Of a stretch of DNA of 64,000 bases, positions 53,242 through 64,000 are shown in pieces (within the stretch, counting starts at the first letter, position 1; the number at the start of each line of letters is the position of its first letter). The stretch is from Paludifilum halophilum (lineage in GTDB: Bacteria > Bacillota > Bacilli > Thermoactinomycetales > DSM-45169). The notes beneath the pieces are model-generated. The model saw only the letters and a list, made by a program, of their open reading frames with translations. It did no database searches and was not told the DNA's origin. The position numbers and the translations under genes are program-made. The stretch lies in NCBI RefSeq assembly GCF_002245355.1, contig NZ_NOWF01000006.1, forward strand, positions 1 through 64,000. Reading direction: 5' to 3'.

Positions 53242-54666
53242 TTATCCGATGGAACCTTCCATTTCGAACTTGATCAGGCGGTTCATTTCCACCGCATATT
53301 CCATCGGCAACTCCTTGGTGAAGGGCTCGATAAAGCCCATCACGATCATCTGGGTGGCTTCCTCTTCGGACAAGCCGCGGCTCATCAAGTAGAAGAGCTG
53401 TTCCTCCGAAACCTTGGAGACGGTGGCTTCGTGTTCCAAGGTGACATCGTCGGTCTTGATTTCGTTATACGGAATGGTATCGGAGGTGGACTTGTCATCC
53501 AGGATCAGGGTGTCGCACTCGACCTTCGCTTTGGAACCGTGAGCCTTTTTACCAAAGCTGGACAGTCCGCGGTAGGTTACTTTCCCGCCGTGTTTACTGA
53601 TCGACTTGGACACAATGGTCGAGGTGCAATTGGGAGCCAGGGCCGTTACCTTGGCACCGGCATCCTGGTGTTGCCCTTTACCCGCCACGGCGATGGACAG
53701 AACGTCGGCTTTGGCGCCTTCCCCTTTCATAATCACCGCCGGGTATTTCATGGTCAGTTTGGATCCGATGTTACCGTCCACCCATTCCATGTGGGCGCCT
53801 TTTTCCGCCGTGGCCCGCTTGGTCACCAGATTGTACACATTGGGTGCCCAGTTCTGAATCGTGGTGTAACGAGTCCGGGCGTGATCCTTGACGATGATTT
53901 CCACGACGGCGCTGTGCAGGGAGTCGGTGCTGTAGATCGGTGCCGTGCAACCTTCCACGTAGTGGACGAAGCTCTCTTCATCGGCGATGATCAGAGTCCG
54001 CTCAAACTGCCCCATGTTTTGGGAGTTGATGCGGAAGTAGGCCTGCAACGGCACTTCGCACTTAACCCCTTTGGGGACATAGATAAAGCTGCCACCGCTC
54101 CATACCGCACTGTTCAGAGCCGCAAACTTATTATCCGACGGCGGTACGACGGTACCGAAGTATTCCTTTACCAGTTCCGGGTATTCCCGGACGGCGGTGT
54201 CGGTATCGCAGAAGATGACTCCCTGATCTTCCAGTTCCTTCTGCATGTTGTGGTAAACGACTTCCGACTCATACTGAGCGGAGACACCGGCCAGAAACTT
54301 CTGCTCCGCCTCCGGAATCCCGAGACGGTCGAAAGTTTGTTTGATCTCATCCGGAACTTCATCCCAGCTTCTTCCTTGACGCTCCGACGGTTTGACGTAA
54401 TAGGTGATATCATCAAAGTTCAGATCGTCCAGTTTACCGGGAAGAATAGAGAACCACTTGGAATTCTTCGCACTGGGCATCGGCATCTTGTAAAACTGCT
54501 CCAATGCCTTGAGCCGGTAATCCAGCATCCACTGCGGTTCTTCCTTCATCCGGGAAATCTCTTCCACCACTTCACGGGTCAGACCGCGTTTGGAACGGTA
54601 CACGGAAACGTCTTTATCATGAAAGCCATACTTGTAATCCTCGATTTCCGGCATTTGTTTCGCCAC
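53242..54666 (-). CDS. sufB: Fe-S cluster assembly scaffold protein SufB
   Basis: 474 residues. Part of the SufBCD scaffold on which Fe-S clusters are built. Conserved parts include [29 protein letters not shown]-type segment [40 protein letters not shown] and [20 protein letters not shown] near the C-terminus. Last gene of the sufC-sufD-sufS-sufU-sufB operon, the standard Bacillus order; 15 bp after sufU. Good AAGGAGGGA ribosome site. Confidence 0.97.
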   Translation of the reverse strand: MAKQMPEIEDYKYGFHDKDVSVYRSKRGLTREVVEEISRMKEEPQWMLDYRLKALEQFYKMPMPSAKNSKWFSILPGKLDDLNFDDITYYVKPSERQGRSWDEVPDEIKQTFDRLGIPEAEQKFLAGVSAQYESEVVYHNMQKELEDQGVIFCDTDTAVREYPELVKEYFGTVVPPSDNKFAALNSAVWSGGSFIYVPKGVKCEVPLQAYFRINSQNMGQFERTLIIADEESFVHYVEGCTAPIYSTDSLHSAVVEIIVKDHARTRYTTIQNWAPNVYNLVTKRATAEKGAHMEWVDGNIGSKLTMKYPAVIMKGEGAKADVLSIAVAGKGQHQDAGAKVTALAPNCTSTIVSKSISKHGGKVTYRGLSSFGKKAHGSKAKVECDTLILDDKSTSDTIPYNEIKTDDVTLEHEATVSKVSEEQLFYLMSRGLSEEEATQMIVMGFIEPFTKELPMEYAVEMNRLIKFEMEGSIG

Positions 54667-54681
54667 TTCAATCCCTCCTTA

Positions 54682-57638
<2,957 letters not shown>

Positions 57639-57656
57639 AATGAACCCTCCCGTCTG

Positions 57657-58445
57657 TTAAGCCTTTTGCTCGATAGTTTCGTCTTCGATTCCCAGCTCTT
57701 CCTTTACCCAGTCGTAACCTTCCGCTTCCAAACGCTCCGCCAGTTCCGGACCTCCGGATTTGACGATCCGACCCTTCATCACGACATGAACCCGATCAGG
57801 CTTGATATAGTTCAAAAGGCGCTGATAGTGGGTGATGATCAGGAAGCCGGTATCCGGTTTGCGCATGGAGTTCACCCCGTCGGCCACCACTTTCAGAGCG
57901 TCGATGTCCAGCCCGGAATCGATTTCGTCCAGAATGGCGATACGGGGATCCAGCATCATCATCTGCAGGATCTCGTTCCGCTTTTTCTCACCGCCGGAAA
58001 ATCCTTGGTTGAGATAGCGGTTGGCGAAGGATTCGTCCATATTGAGCTGGGCCATCGTTTTATCCATTTTTTTCATGAATTTCATGATGGAGATTTCGTC
58101 GCCTTCTTCGCGGCTGGCATTGACCGCGCTGCGCAAAAAGTCCGAGTTGGTCACACCATCGATTTCGCTGGGATATTGCATAGCGAGAAACAAACCTTTG
58201 CGCGCCCGCTCATCCACTTCCATCTCCAGGACGTCCTCTTCGTCCAGGGTGACATCCCCTTTTGTCACCTCAAACCGGGGGTGCCCCATCAAGGCTTGAG
58301 CCAGCGTACTTTTACCGGTCCCGTTGGGCCCCATGATGGCGTGGATCTCGCCACCCTTTACCTCCAGGTCGACCCCTTTGAGAATTTCTGTATCCTCAAT
58401 GGCTACGTGCAGATCTTTTATCGTCAGTTTCGGTGCTGTCGACAT
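57657..58445 (-). CDS. sufC: Fe-S cluster assembly ATPase SufC
   Basis: 262-residue soluble ABC ATPase. Walker A GPNGTGKSTLAQALMG, Q-loop AMQYPSEIDG, signature FSGGEKKRNEILQMM, Walker B IAILDEIDSGLD and FLIITHYQRLL. It powers the SufBCD scaffold. First gene of the operon; about 120 bp of 5' untranslated region with a hairpin and a promoter with direct repeats lie upstream. Ribosome site CTTGGAGGTTTGAG. Confidence 0.97.
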   Translation of the reverse strand: MSTAPKLTIKDLHVAIEDTEILKGVDLEVKGGEIHAIMGPNGTGKSTLAQALMGHPRFEVTKGDVTLDEEDVLEMEVDERARKGLFLAMQYPSEIDGVTNSDFLRSAVNASREEGDEISIMKFMKKMDKTMAQLNMDESFANRYLNQGFSGGEKKRNEILQMMMLDPRIAILDEIDSGLDIDALKVVADGVNSMRKPDTGFLIITHYQRLLNYIKPDRVHVVMKGRIVKSGGPELAERLEAEGYDWVKEELGIEDETIEQKA

Positions 58446-58488
58446 ATTTTCTCAAACCTCCAAGTTTCAATTCACCATTTATGATCAA

Positions 58489-58515
58489 CAAACCGGGTCC
58501 GGGAGGCCCGGTTTG
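58489..58515 (-). promoter_or_regulatory. hairpin in the sufC 5' untranslated region
   Basis: CAAACCGGG and CCCGGTTTG, 9-bp perfect stem with an inner CC/GG pairing; no T-tract after it. It lies between the promoter (about 58569) and the sufC start, so it would be in the leader of the transcript. Confidence 0.5.
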
Positions 58516-58568
58516 CAGGTGGCACGGGTTGTGATACGATAAGGCTTGCAAGCGGGTGAAAACCATAT

Positions 58569-58595
58569 TTTATACTGATTCTCACCTGATTCTCA
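58569..58595 (-). promoter_or_regulatory. suf operon promoter with direct repeats
   Basis: Minus strand TATAAA (58574-58569) preceded by two copies of TGAGAATCA (58595-58587 and 58584-58576), 11 bp apart, covering the -35 position. No recognisable -35 box, which suggests that a protein bound at the repeats controls the promoter. Confidence 0.5.
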
Positions 58596-58743
58596 TTTCA
58601 TTTTATATCATGTCATAGTGGGATTCAAGGTTTCTGCGCATTCTGTATCGATGATGATCAAAATGGGAGTCCGCCCTTGATATTCCCTTGCAAAGCTTTT
58701 CACCCGAATATTTCAATCATGGTGAGGAGGAGGGACCGAATCC

Positions 58744-59265
58744 ATGCGTCTGAAGGGAAAAAAGATCGTCTGTTTTGTAGAAGCGGAATTTGAAGACCTG
58801 GAATTGTGGTACCCGGTGATCCGCTTGCGAGAGGAAGGAGCGGAGGTTCACCTGGCGGGACCGGAAGCTGACAAGGAATACCGAGGAAAATACGGGGTGC
58901 CCGCCAAAACGGACAAATCCTTCGCCGATCTGAGCGCCGACGAATACGACGGAGTGCTCGTACCCGGAGGATGGGCTCCGGACAAAATCCGCCGTTATCC
59001 GGAGGTATTGGACCTCCTTCGTCAGGCGGACCGGGCCGGCAAACCGATCGGCCAGATCTGCCACGCCGGCTGGGTATTGATCTCCGCCGATATCCTAAAG
59101 GGAAGAAGAGTCACCTCCACACCCGGGATCAAAGACGACATGACCAACGCCGGGGCAACCTGGGTGGATGAAGCCGTCGTCGTAGACGGAAACCTCATCT
59201 CCAGCCGCCGTCCTCCGGATTTGGCCCCCTACGCCAAAGCCTACTGCGACCGACTCGCTCAATAA
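58744..59265 (+). CDS. DJ-1/PfpI family protein
   Basis: 173 residues. Begins MRLKGKKIVCFVEAEFEDLE with the conserved glutamate, then ELWYPVIRLREEGAEVHLAG, YDGVLVPGGWAPDKIR, and the nucleophile elbow QICHAGWVLISADILKGR with the catalytic cysteine. Family members act as stress-related deglycases or chaperones; PfpI-type proteins were first described as proteases. The start ATG at 58744 follows GGTGAGGAGGAGGG. A tiny zinc-ribbon ORF follows three bases after the stop codon. Confidence 0.92.
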   Translation: MRLKGKKIVCFVEAEFEDLELWYPVIRLREEGAEVHLAGPEADKEYRGKYGVPAKTDKSFADLSADEYDGVLVPGGWAPDKIRRYPEVLDLLRQADRAGKPIGQICHAGWVLISADILKGRRVTSTPGIKDDMTNAGATWVDEAVVVDGNLISSRRPPDLAPYAKAYCDRLAQ

Positions 59266-59268
59266 ATC

Positions 59269-59439
59269 ATGAAACCGATTCGCTGTATCGAATGCTACCG
59301 ACAGCGGCCGGGGGGACGGTGCGATTTCTGCCCCCTTCATAAGAAAAACCGGACTCTCTACCGCTCCCTCGGAAACGGATGGTTTGAACGCCGTAAAGAG
59401 TCCGAAGAGGAAAAAACCGACGGTGAAAGTCCCACCTGA
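59269..59439 (+). CDS. small zinc-ribbon-like protein (56 aa)
   Basis: MKPIRCIECYRQRPGG then RCDFCPLHKKNRTLYRSLG, ending with a charged tail. Two CxxC pairs about 12 residues apart form a probable zinc knuckle. It starts three bases after the DJ-1 gene stop and so is probably cotranslated with it. I do not recognise the family. Too short for default gene finding but coding character is good. Confidence 0.55.
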   Translation: MKPIRCIECYRQRPGGRCDFCPLHKKNRTLYRSLGNGWFERRKESEEEKTDGESPT

Positions 59440-59524
59440 TCGATCGGGACTCCTTCCTCAAATGATTGATCGTCTTTCCCGTGCGAAGGAGTTCCCCGAA
59501 TCATTCATGTAAGATCCGCCCCCT

Positions 59525-60640
59525 TTAGTTGAGAATCCCGCTGCCCACGATTTCCACCTTCACTTTGGGGTGGAATCGTACCTTGGGATAATCCCGGGAC
59601 CATTTTTTCTCCTTCCACACCTCGGGATGGTAGGCGATCAACTGTCTCCCAACGCCCAACCCATCGCAGCGGGCCTTCTTCATTTTTCCAATCACCTCGT
59701 CCGCCTCCTCGGTCAGAATCTTGGACAAAGTTTTGTTAAGCCGCTTCACCTGTTTTTCCTCATCCAGGCGGTCCTGCGCATATTCCATCACCGTCACCGG
59801 CAAGTTCACCTCAAGATCGACCTCCACCTCTCCGTTGCGCCGAACATTCACCTTCATCTTTCGTTTCACTTTTCTCCCGTCGGCGGAAACCGTAATATAG
59901 TTGGACGGATTGGTCACTTTGCCGGGATTGACTTTCTTCGAGAACCGAGCCGACTTTCCGGGTTCTCCGGATAACAGGGTGAATAGGATCGACTGATCAG
60001 GGTCGAGGGTTCCGGTCATGCGGTGACCGTGGAACATCGCCGCCCCCTTGATGACGACCTCCTTCCCCTTTTGTTTGATGTCAGGCAGGACAAAATCCCT
60101 TCCCGGGTCCAACATCTTCGGGCGGATCGATTGAACCGTCTCCTGAGGGAAGGTGCTCTGCTCCTCCCCGCTCTCGATCAGTTTAACCAGGTATTCACCG
60201 ATCAGCTTCTCACTTACTTTTTTTTGCTGAAGAATGTCTGACGCCTTGCCGTCCACCACGGCGAACTTGGCTGTTAATGGTGCTTCCGGGTCACGATAGA
60301 TGACATCCATATAAGAAAAAAGATCTTTTTTCGCCAAAGATTCCCCTAATAATTCAACCTGGAATTTATAAAAACGGAGATTGTCTATTTTGAGCAAGTT
60401 GGACTCGGAAGCATCCCGGACGGTGCTTCCGACGGCAGAATGTACCGTGTTGAGGGGTTTCGGCTCTTCCCCCGGAGTGACCCTCCGGATTACCAGGGTT
60501 TGTATCACCTTCCCATCGGGGGAACGGTCATAACCTTTGGCATACACCAAGCGTGCATCCTTCAATAAATCCTGATCCCAACATCCCGGAAGCAGGAAGA
60601 CCGAAGCGATCATCAACCAGCAGACCCATTTTCTCAACAC
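59525..60640 (-). CDS. gerC: Ger(x)C family germinant receptor lipoprotein (C subunit)
   Basis: 371 residues with a lipoprotein signal (WVCWLMIASVFLLPGCWD; lipobox LPGC). Mature part shows the Ger(x)C layout: LVYAKGYDRSPDGKVIQTLV near the start, KLIGEYLVKLIESGEEQST in the middle, and the C-terminal helix-rich domain ending GVGRQLIAYHPEVWKEKKWS. Forms germinant receptors in the spore inner membrane with the A and B subunits encoded just upstream; overlaps the B-subunit gene by 7 bp. Confidence 0.93.
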   Translation of the reverse strand: MLRKWVCWLMIASVFLLPGCWDQDLLKDARLVYAKGYDRSPDGKVIQTLVIRRVTPGEEPKPLNTVHSAVGSTVRDASESNLLKIDNLRFYKFQVELLGESLAKKDLFSYMDVIYRDPEAPLTAKFAVVDGKASDILQQKKVSEKLIGEYLVKLIESGEEQSTFPQETVQSIRPKMLDPGRDFVLPDIKQKGKEVVIKGAAMFHGHRMTGTLDPDQSILFTLLSGEPGKSARFSKKVNPGKVTNPSNYITVSADGRKVKRKMKVNVRRNGEVEVDLEVNLPVTVMEYAQDRLDEEKQVKRLNKTLSKILTEEADEVIGKMKKARCDGLGVGRQLIAYHPEVWKEKKWSRDYPKVRFHPKVKVEIVGSGILN

Positions 60641-61729
60641 GCTTTCCCCCCTTTCTTCCTTAACAAGACGGCCAACAGCAACAGCAATACCGGCAGTCCT
60701 CCGATAAAGACAAAAGTCAGTTGATCCACTATCTTGCTCAAACGATCCACATGTGCCGGGGTTTGCGGGATGAGAGAGATAACCAAACAGATCAGGGCGG
60801 CATAGAAGATCGCTTTTTTGTGGTTTCCGCGATGAAAGAGATACCCCAACCCATTGGCTCCGGCATAGATGTAACTGATAATGGAAGCCGTTACATTGGG
60901 AAACCAGATGGACAAAAAGATCTGATCCGCCCGATCCACCACTCCCACTTGAAACGTCATCAACATGTATAAAACAGGTTCGGGGATATACTGAATCCCC
61001 TCCGGACTGAAAAAGATGAGTCCGGTCAAGGTCACAAAAGTGTAAAAGAGTGTGACGAACCAGACAGCCAAGGAAACGGCTTTCAATTTGCCGCCGCTTT
61101 TTCCTTCCACGAAAGGATAGACGAATAATAGCAACTCAAAGCCGTACATCGCCGTCACGGTCTCTGTAGCCCCTTTCGCAATGTTGGCCCACCCGGCTTC
61201 CCCGATCGGGAAGATGTAGCTGAAATCAACATCGCTGTAACCATAGAGGATCAACAGACCAAAAAAAGGGATCAGGAAAGAGATCAGTACATAATAACGG
61301 GCGACCGTCCTCAGGTTTCCCCGGCCCAGGTAGATGGCGGCCGCCGCCACCAGCGAAACCAGAGCCCAGCGGGGGGTTTGCGGCAGGATCCACTTGTTGA
61401 TGATCCCGGCCGCCCGGACCAAAACGGTTCCTCCCACCATCAAAAAGTAACCGACATATGCCAAAGCCAGTACTTTCCCCAGAAAACGGCCCGTGATCAG
61501 GGAACCGATATCATAGATCGTCGACGAGGGGAAACGGCGCAACAGCATCCATAACAAGAGGATGGTGATTTGTACTGCCAATCCCGAAATGAGTACGGAA
61601 ATCCATCCGCCGCCTTTGGCCCACGGATTGGACATCGTAAGCGATGGAGAGGACACCGGTCCCGAGCTGTGTCTGCAGGATGAAAAAAGCGAGTTGTCCC
61701 TGGGTAATTCGGCTCTGTTCACTGACCAC
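60634..61729 (-). pseudogene. gerB: germinant receptor B subunit (GerB permease), frameshifted near the N-terminus
   Basis: The proper N-terminus is in one frame, starting GTG at 61729: VSEQSRITQGQLAFFILQTQ followed by LGTGVLSIAYDV. After about 61630 the coding moves one frame and continues NPWAKGGGWISVLISGLAVQ to the end (GLPVLLLLLAVLLRKKGG). Together they form a ten-helix GerB/KB permease of the APC superfamily, which binds germinants. One base seems lost or gained at 61625-61640. If real, this receptor is non-functional. Confidence 0.85.
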
Positions 61730-61892
61730 GGCACTTCCATTCCCTTATAATAGATTCCTGTCTCCTGACTGCAGGTATGGATCGCATTCATCGATCCGCC
61801 ATCTTCCCATTCTGCTTAAATCACCCCTTAATATCACCGGTCTGAAGCAACCTAATTCCCAAGGTTGTCCAAACAGCTACAATCCCTCTTCC

Positions 61893-63443
61893 CTACGGAT
61901 CACGGCGATTCCATTCCCTTGAAATCGATTCCTGTTCCATCCGCTTGGGGTGCGGGTCGTGAGGACGATTCCTCAGTATCCAAATCGGAAAGCGCAGAAA
62001 TGTATCCTTCATGTCCCGGATGCGCAGGGGCGCCACGGGTGCCAGATAAGGAGTACCGAAGGAGTGGATCTTGATCAGGTGGATAAAGATGATCATCAAA
62101 ACGAAGCTGATCCCGATATAACCGAAGGTAGCGGCGGCGATCATCATGGGAAAGCGCAGAATGCGGATCGATGCACTCATCTCGTTGGAAGGAACGAGAA
62201 AGGAAGCAATCGCGGTCATGGCAACCACGATAATCATCGTATAGGAAACCAGTCCCGCCTTGACGATGGCATCACCGATCACCAAACCACCGACAATGCC
62301 GATCGTCTGGCCGACCCGACTCGGGAGGCGAATCCCCGCTTCCCGGAGCAGCTCAAAGATCAGCTCCATCAACAACGCCTCGATCAAGGGGGGAAAAGGA
62401 ACCTGTTCCAGGGAGCCTTTAATCGAGAAAATCAGATCGATCGGCAGGATCGCGGCATGGAAGGCGATTGTGGCGATATAAAAGGCCGGCAATTGAAAAG
62501 CGATCAAAAAACTCATCAATCGAATGGCGCGAACGAAGGAGCCGACAATCCAGCGGCTGTGGTAATCATCCGGCGTCTGGTAAAAAGCGAACAGGGTAAC
62601 CGGTGCGATCAGGGCTGTCGGGTCCCCTTCCAACAACAACGCCACCCTACCCTCCATCACATGGGCCACCGTCCGATCCGGCCGCTCTGTGTTCAAATGC
62701 TGGGGGAACGGGGAAAGAGGGGCATCTTCGGTAAACTCCTGAAGAAATCCGGCGGAAGTCAGGGTATCGGCCGTAATCGTGTTAACCCGTTCTTCCACGG
62801 CCTTGATCAGATCCGGATTGGCCAAGTCCTCCATATACACCATAGCAACCTTGGTTTTGGCGATCCTTCCGATCTCGAAGAAACGAACCTTCAGTCTGGG
62901 ACTGTTAATCCGCTTCCGGATGCTGTACAGATTGATGGTCAATTGCTCCACGAACCCGTCGTGGGCCCCGCGAACGACACTTTCGTTTTCCGGTTCTTTA
63001 ATATCCCGCTTGTAGGCAGCTCCTGTCCCCAGAATAAAGAACTCCCGACTCTCCTCCAGAAACAGCAGAGAGTTCCCGTCAACAAGGGCATCCACACCCT
63101 TTGTCAAATCCCTTTCCGGCTTGATATCCACAGCGGGAAGAATCTCTTCCAACTCCCCCTCCCGGTGTCGGGTAATCGGTTGCAACACTTCCTTCCAAAG
63201 CCGTTTATCATCCGTCAAAGATTCGATGTACAGAAGCATCCCTTCCCGACCATCAAAGTGGACGGATCGCTTTTTGAGGTCGGCACTCTGAAAAAGCGAC
63301 TCCTTGATGTAGTCCACGTTCTCGGCAAGAGATGAAGCGGATTCCACTTCTTTTTGCTTAGACGAATGGGATTCTTTTTTTCCGTACCGCGATTGGATGC
63401 GTTTTCTCTTCCGATACACGTTTCTATCTCCCGTTTCAGCCAT
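61893..63443 (-). CDS. gerA: germinant receptor A subunit (GerA/KA family)
   Basis: 516 residues. A basic N-terminus (MAETGDRNVYRKRKRIQSRY), a soluble N-terminal domain (about 30-290, with NSLLFLEESREFFILGTGAA), then membrane segments (RLMSFLIAFQLPAFYIATIA, VGQTIGIVGGLVIGDAIVKA) and a C-terminal tail. PPLIEALLMELIFELLREAG is the family signature. With the B and C subunits it forms a spore germination receptor, expressed in the forespore. 163 bp separate it from gerB. Confidence 0.95.
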   Translation of the reverse strand: MAETGDRNVYRKRKRIQSRYGKKESHSSKQKEVESASSLAENVDYIKESLFQSADLKKRSVHFDGREGMLLYIESLTDDKRLWKEVLQPITRHREGELEEILPAVDIKPERDLTKGVDALVDGNSLLFLEESREFFILGTGAAYKRDIKEPENESVVRGAHDGFVEQLTINLYSIRKRINSPRLKVRFFEIGRIAKTKVAMVYMEDLANPDLIKAVEERVNTITADTLTSAGFLQEFTEDAPLSPFPQHLNTERPDRTVAHVMEGRVALLLEGDPTALIAPVTLFAFYQTPDDYHSRWIVGSFVRAIRLMSFLIAFQLPAFYIATIAFHAAILPIDLIFSIKGSLEQVPFPPLIEALLMELIFELLREAGIRLPSRVGQTIGIVGGLVIGDAIVKAGLVSYTMIIVVAMTAIASFLVPSNEMSASIRILRFPMMIAAATFGYIGISFVLMIIFIHLIKIHSFGTPYLAPVAPLRIRDMKDTFLRFPIWILRNRPHDPHPKRMEQESISREWNRRDP

Positions 63444-63538
63444 GGATTATTTATTAATATGGTCGAAGGGCGGAAGGATATACGCTTATCGGTTTCAACC
63501 GGTCCATTCGTATCCGGTCTGACCAAACAAATCCGGCC

Positions 63539-63573
63539 AAAAAAGGGGGCCCGGTTGCCGGGCCCCCTTTTTT
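63539..63573. terminator. bidirectional intrinsic terminator
   Basis: Six A, GGGGGCCCGG, TTG, CCGGGCCCCC, six T. Very strong; lies between the divergent gerA and phosphatase genes, so it probably ends transcription arriving from outside either gene. Confidence 0.9.
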
Positions 63574-63673
63574 CAATACTTCCATTCACTCGATCAATTT
63601 CTTCCATTTTACATCCCGTGTATTTTCCCATATGATGTCTATATCAATGGATATTCTCACCAAAAAGGACTGG

Positions 63674-64000
63674 ATGGACAACATGTCTACGGTATCCGCA
63701 CGTTTTTTCCTGGTCAGGCACGGCGATCCCTATTGGGAACTGACAGAAGAACGGAAAATGATCGGAGTGCAAAGGGACTTGGTTCCCCTGTCGGAAACCG
63801 GGATCGCGGAAGCGGAATCCACCGCCAAAGACCCCCGGTTCCGGCAGGCGGAACTGATCCTTTCCTCCCCCTATACCCGGGCTTTGCAGACGGCCGCTAT
63901 CATCAGCCGCAGACAGGATCTCCCGATTCAGGTGGAATACGACCTGCACGAGTGGATCCCGGATCTCACCCTGTCTTATGATTCTTATGAGAAACTCCTG
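63674..64000 (+). CDS. histidine phosphatase family protein, 3' end cut by window
   Basis: Contains the catalytic RHG motif in RFFLVRHGDPYWEL and the conserved LSSPYTRALQTAAII, which define the phosphoglycerate-mutase-like histidine phosphatases. Several in-frame ATG codons exist (63632, 63635, 63647, 63674, 63683); 63674 was chosen because AAGGA precedes it at five bases and the domain begins soon after. About 109 residues are visible. Substrate unknown. Confidence 0.8.
   Translation, partial: MDNMSTVSARFFLVRHGDPYWELTEERKMIGVQRDLVPLSETGIAEAESTAKDPRFRQAELILSSPYTRALQTAAIISRRQDLPIQVEYDLHEWIPDLTLSYDSYEKLL

Noticed and set aside
61950-63335. 461-codon plus-strand frame opposite gerA
   Set aside because: Shadow frame rich in H, Q and R; gerA on the minus strand is unmistakable.

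Overview
The window looks like chromosomal DNA of a spore-forming Bacillota, most likely a Thermoactinomycetaceae-type organism (Kroppenstedtia/Planifilum-like). The evidence is a gerA/gerB/gerC germination operon, a sufCDSUB operon in Bacillus order, a YciC/ZagA orthologue behind a Bacillus-type Zur box, MalKR-MaeN and DapH orthologues, and AGGAGG ribosome binding sites with frequent TTG and GTG starts. The family assignment is inference from protein style, not from a marker gene.

Layout. 1-3370: late cobalamin genes (cobT, cobD, cobU, cobS). 3405-3706: two miniature-element copies. 3750-6488: an acetyltransferase, then a MocR regulator divergent from a LysE/ArgO exporter across a palindrome. 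6461-13131: a zinc-starvation unit with a Zur box, a YciC/ZagA GTPase and a five-gene Opp/Nik-type ABC importer in which one ATPase is frameshifted. 13284-24800: an accessory island holding a lactococcin-972-type bacteriocin with its ABC exporter, IS5-family debris, a resolvase, candidate small RNAs, 11-bp iterons, a ParA with a low-complexity partner, and a cluster of TTGCAGA/TCTGCAA heptamers. It reads as a decayed plasmid or integrated element. 24831-25439: a TRIC-type channel.

25694-37702 is the most unusual part. Eleven leader-array-trailer CRISPR units lie head to tail, nine at 25694-31620 and two at 36071-37702, with about 74 repeats in all. A malate sensor-regulator-transporter locus (32002-35794) separates the two groups. 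Every unit has its own leader of 166-168 bp carrying a promoter and a 9-bp inverted repeat. Each array has its own dominant repeat variant, which suggests that each leader acquired spacers independently. No cas gene lies in the window.

37908-47569: a secreted M14 carboxypeptidase, the glyoxylate shunt (aceA, aceB), a peptide-binding lipoprotein, and the DUF485-ActP acetate uptake pair. 47730-50899: an acetylated-diaminopimelate operon (dapH, a class III aminotransferase, an M20 deacetylase). 51493-53138: a NaChBac-like channel with a TLDSWAS filter and a YhhN-type lysoplasmalogenase. 53242-58445: the Fe-S assembly operon. 58744-64000: a DJ-1/PfpI protein, a small zinc-ribbon protein, the germinant receptor operon with a frameshifted gerB, and the start of a histidine phosphatase.

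Four genes carry apparent single-base frameshifts (an importer ATPase, the bacteriocin, gerB, and a decayed ORF near 51000). They may be real mutations, phase variation at the G7 run, or residual sequence errors; the sequence alone cannot decide.
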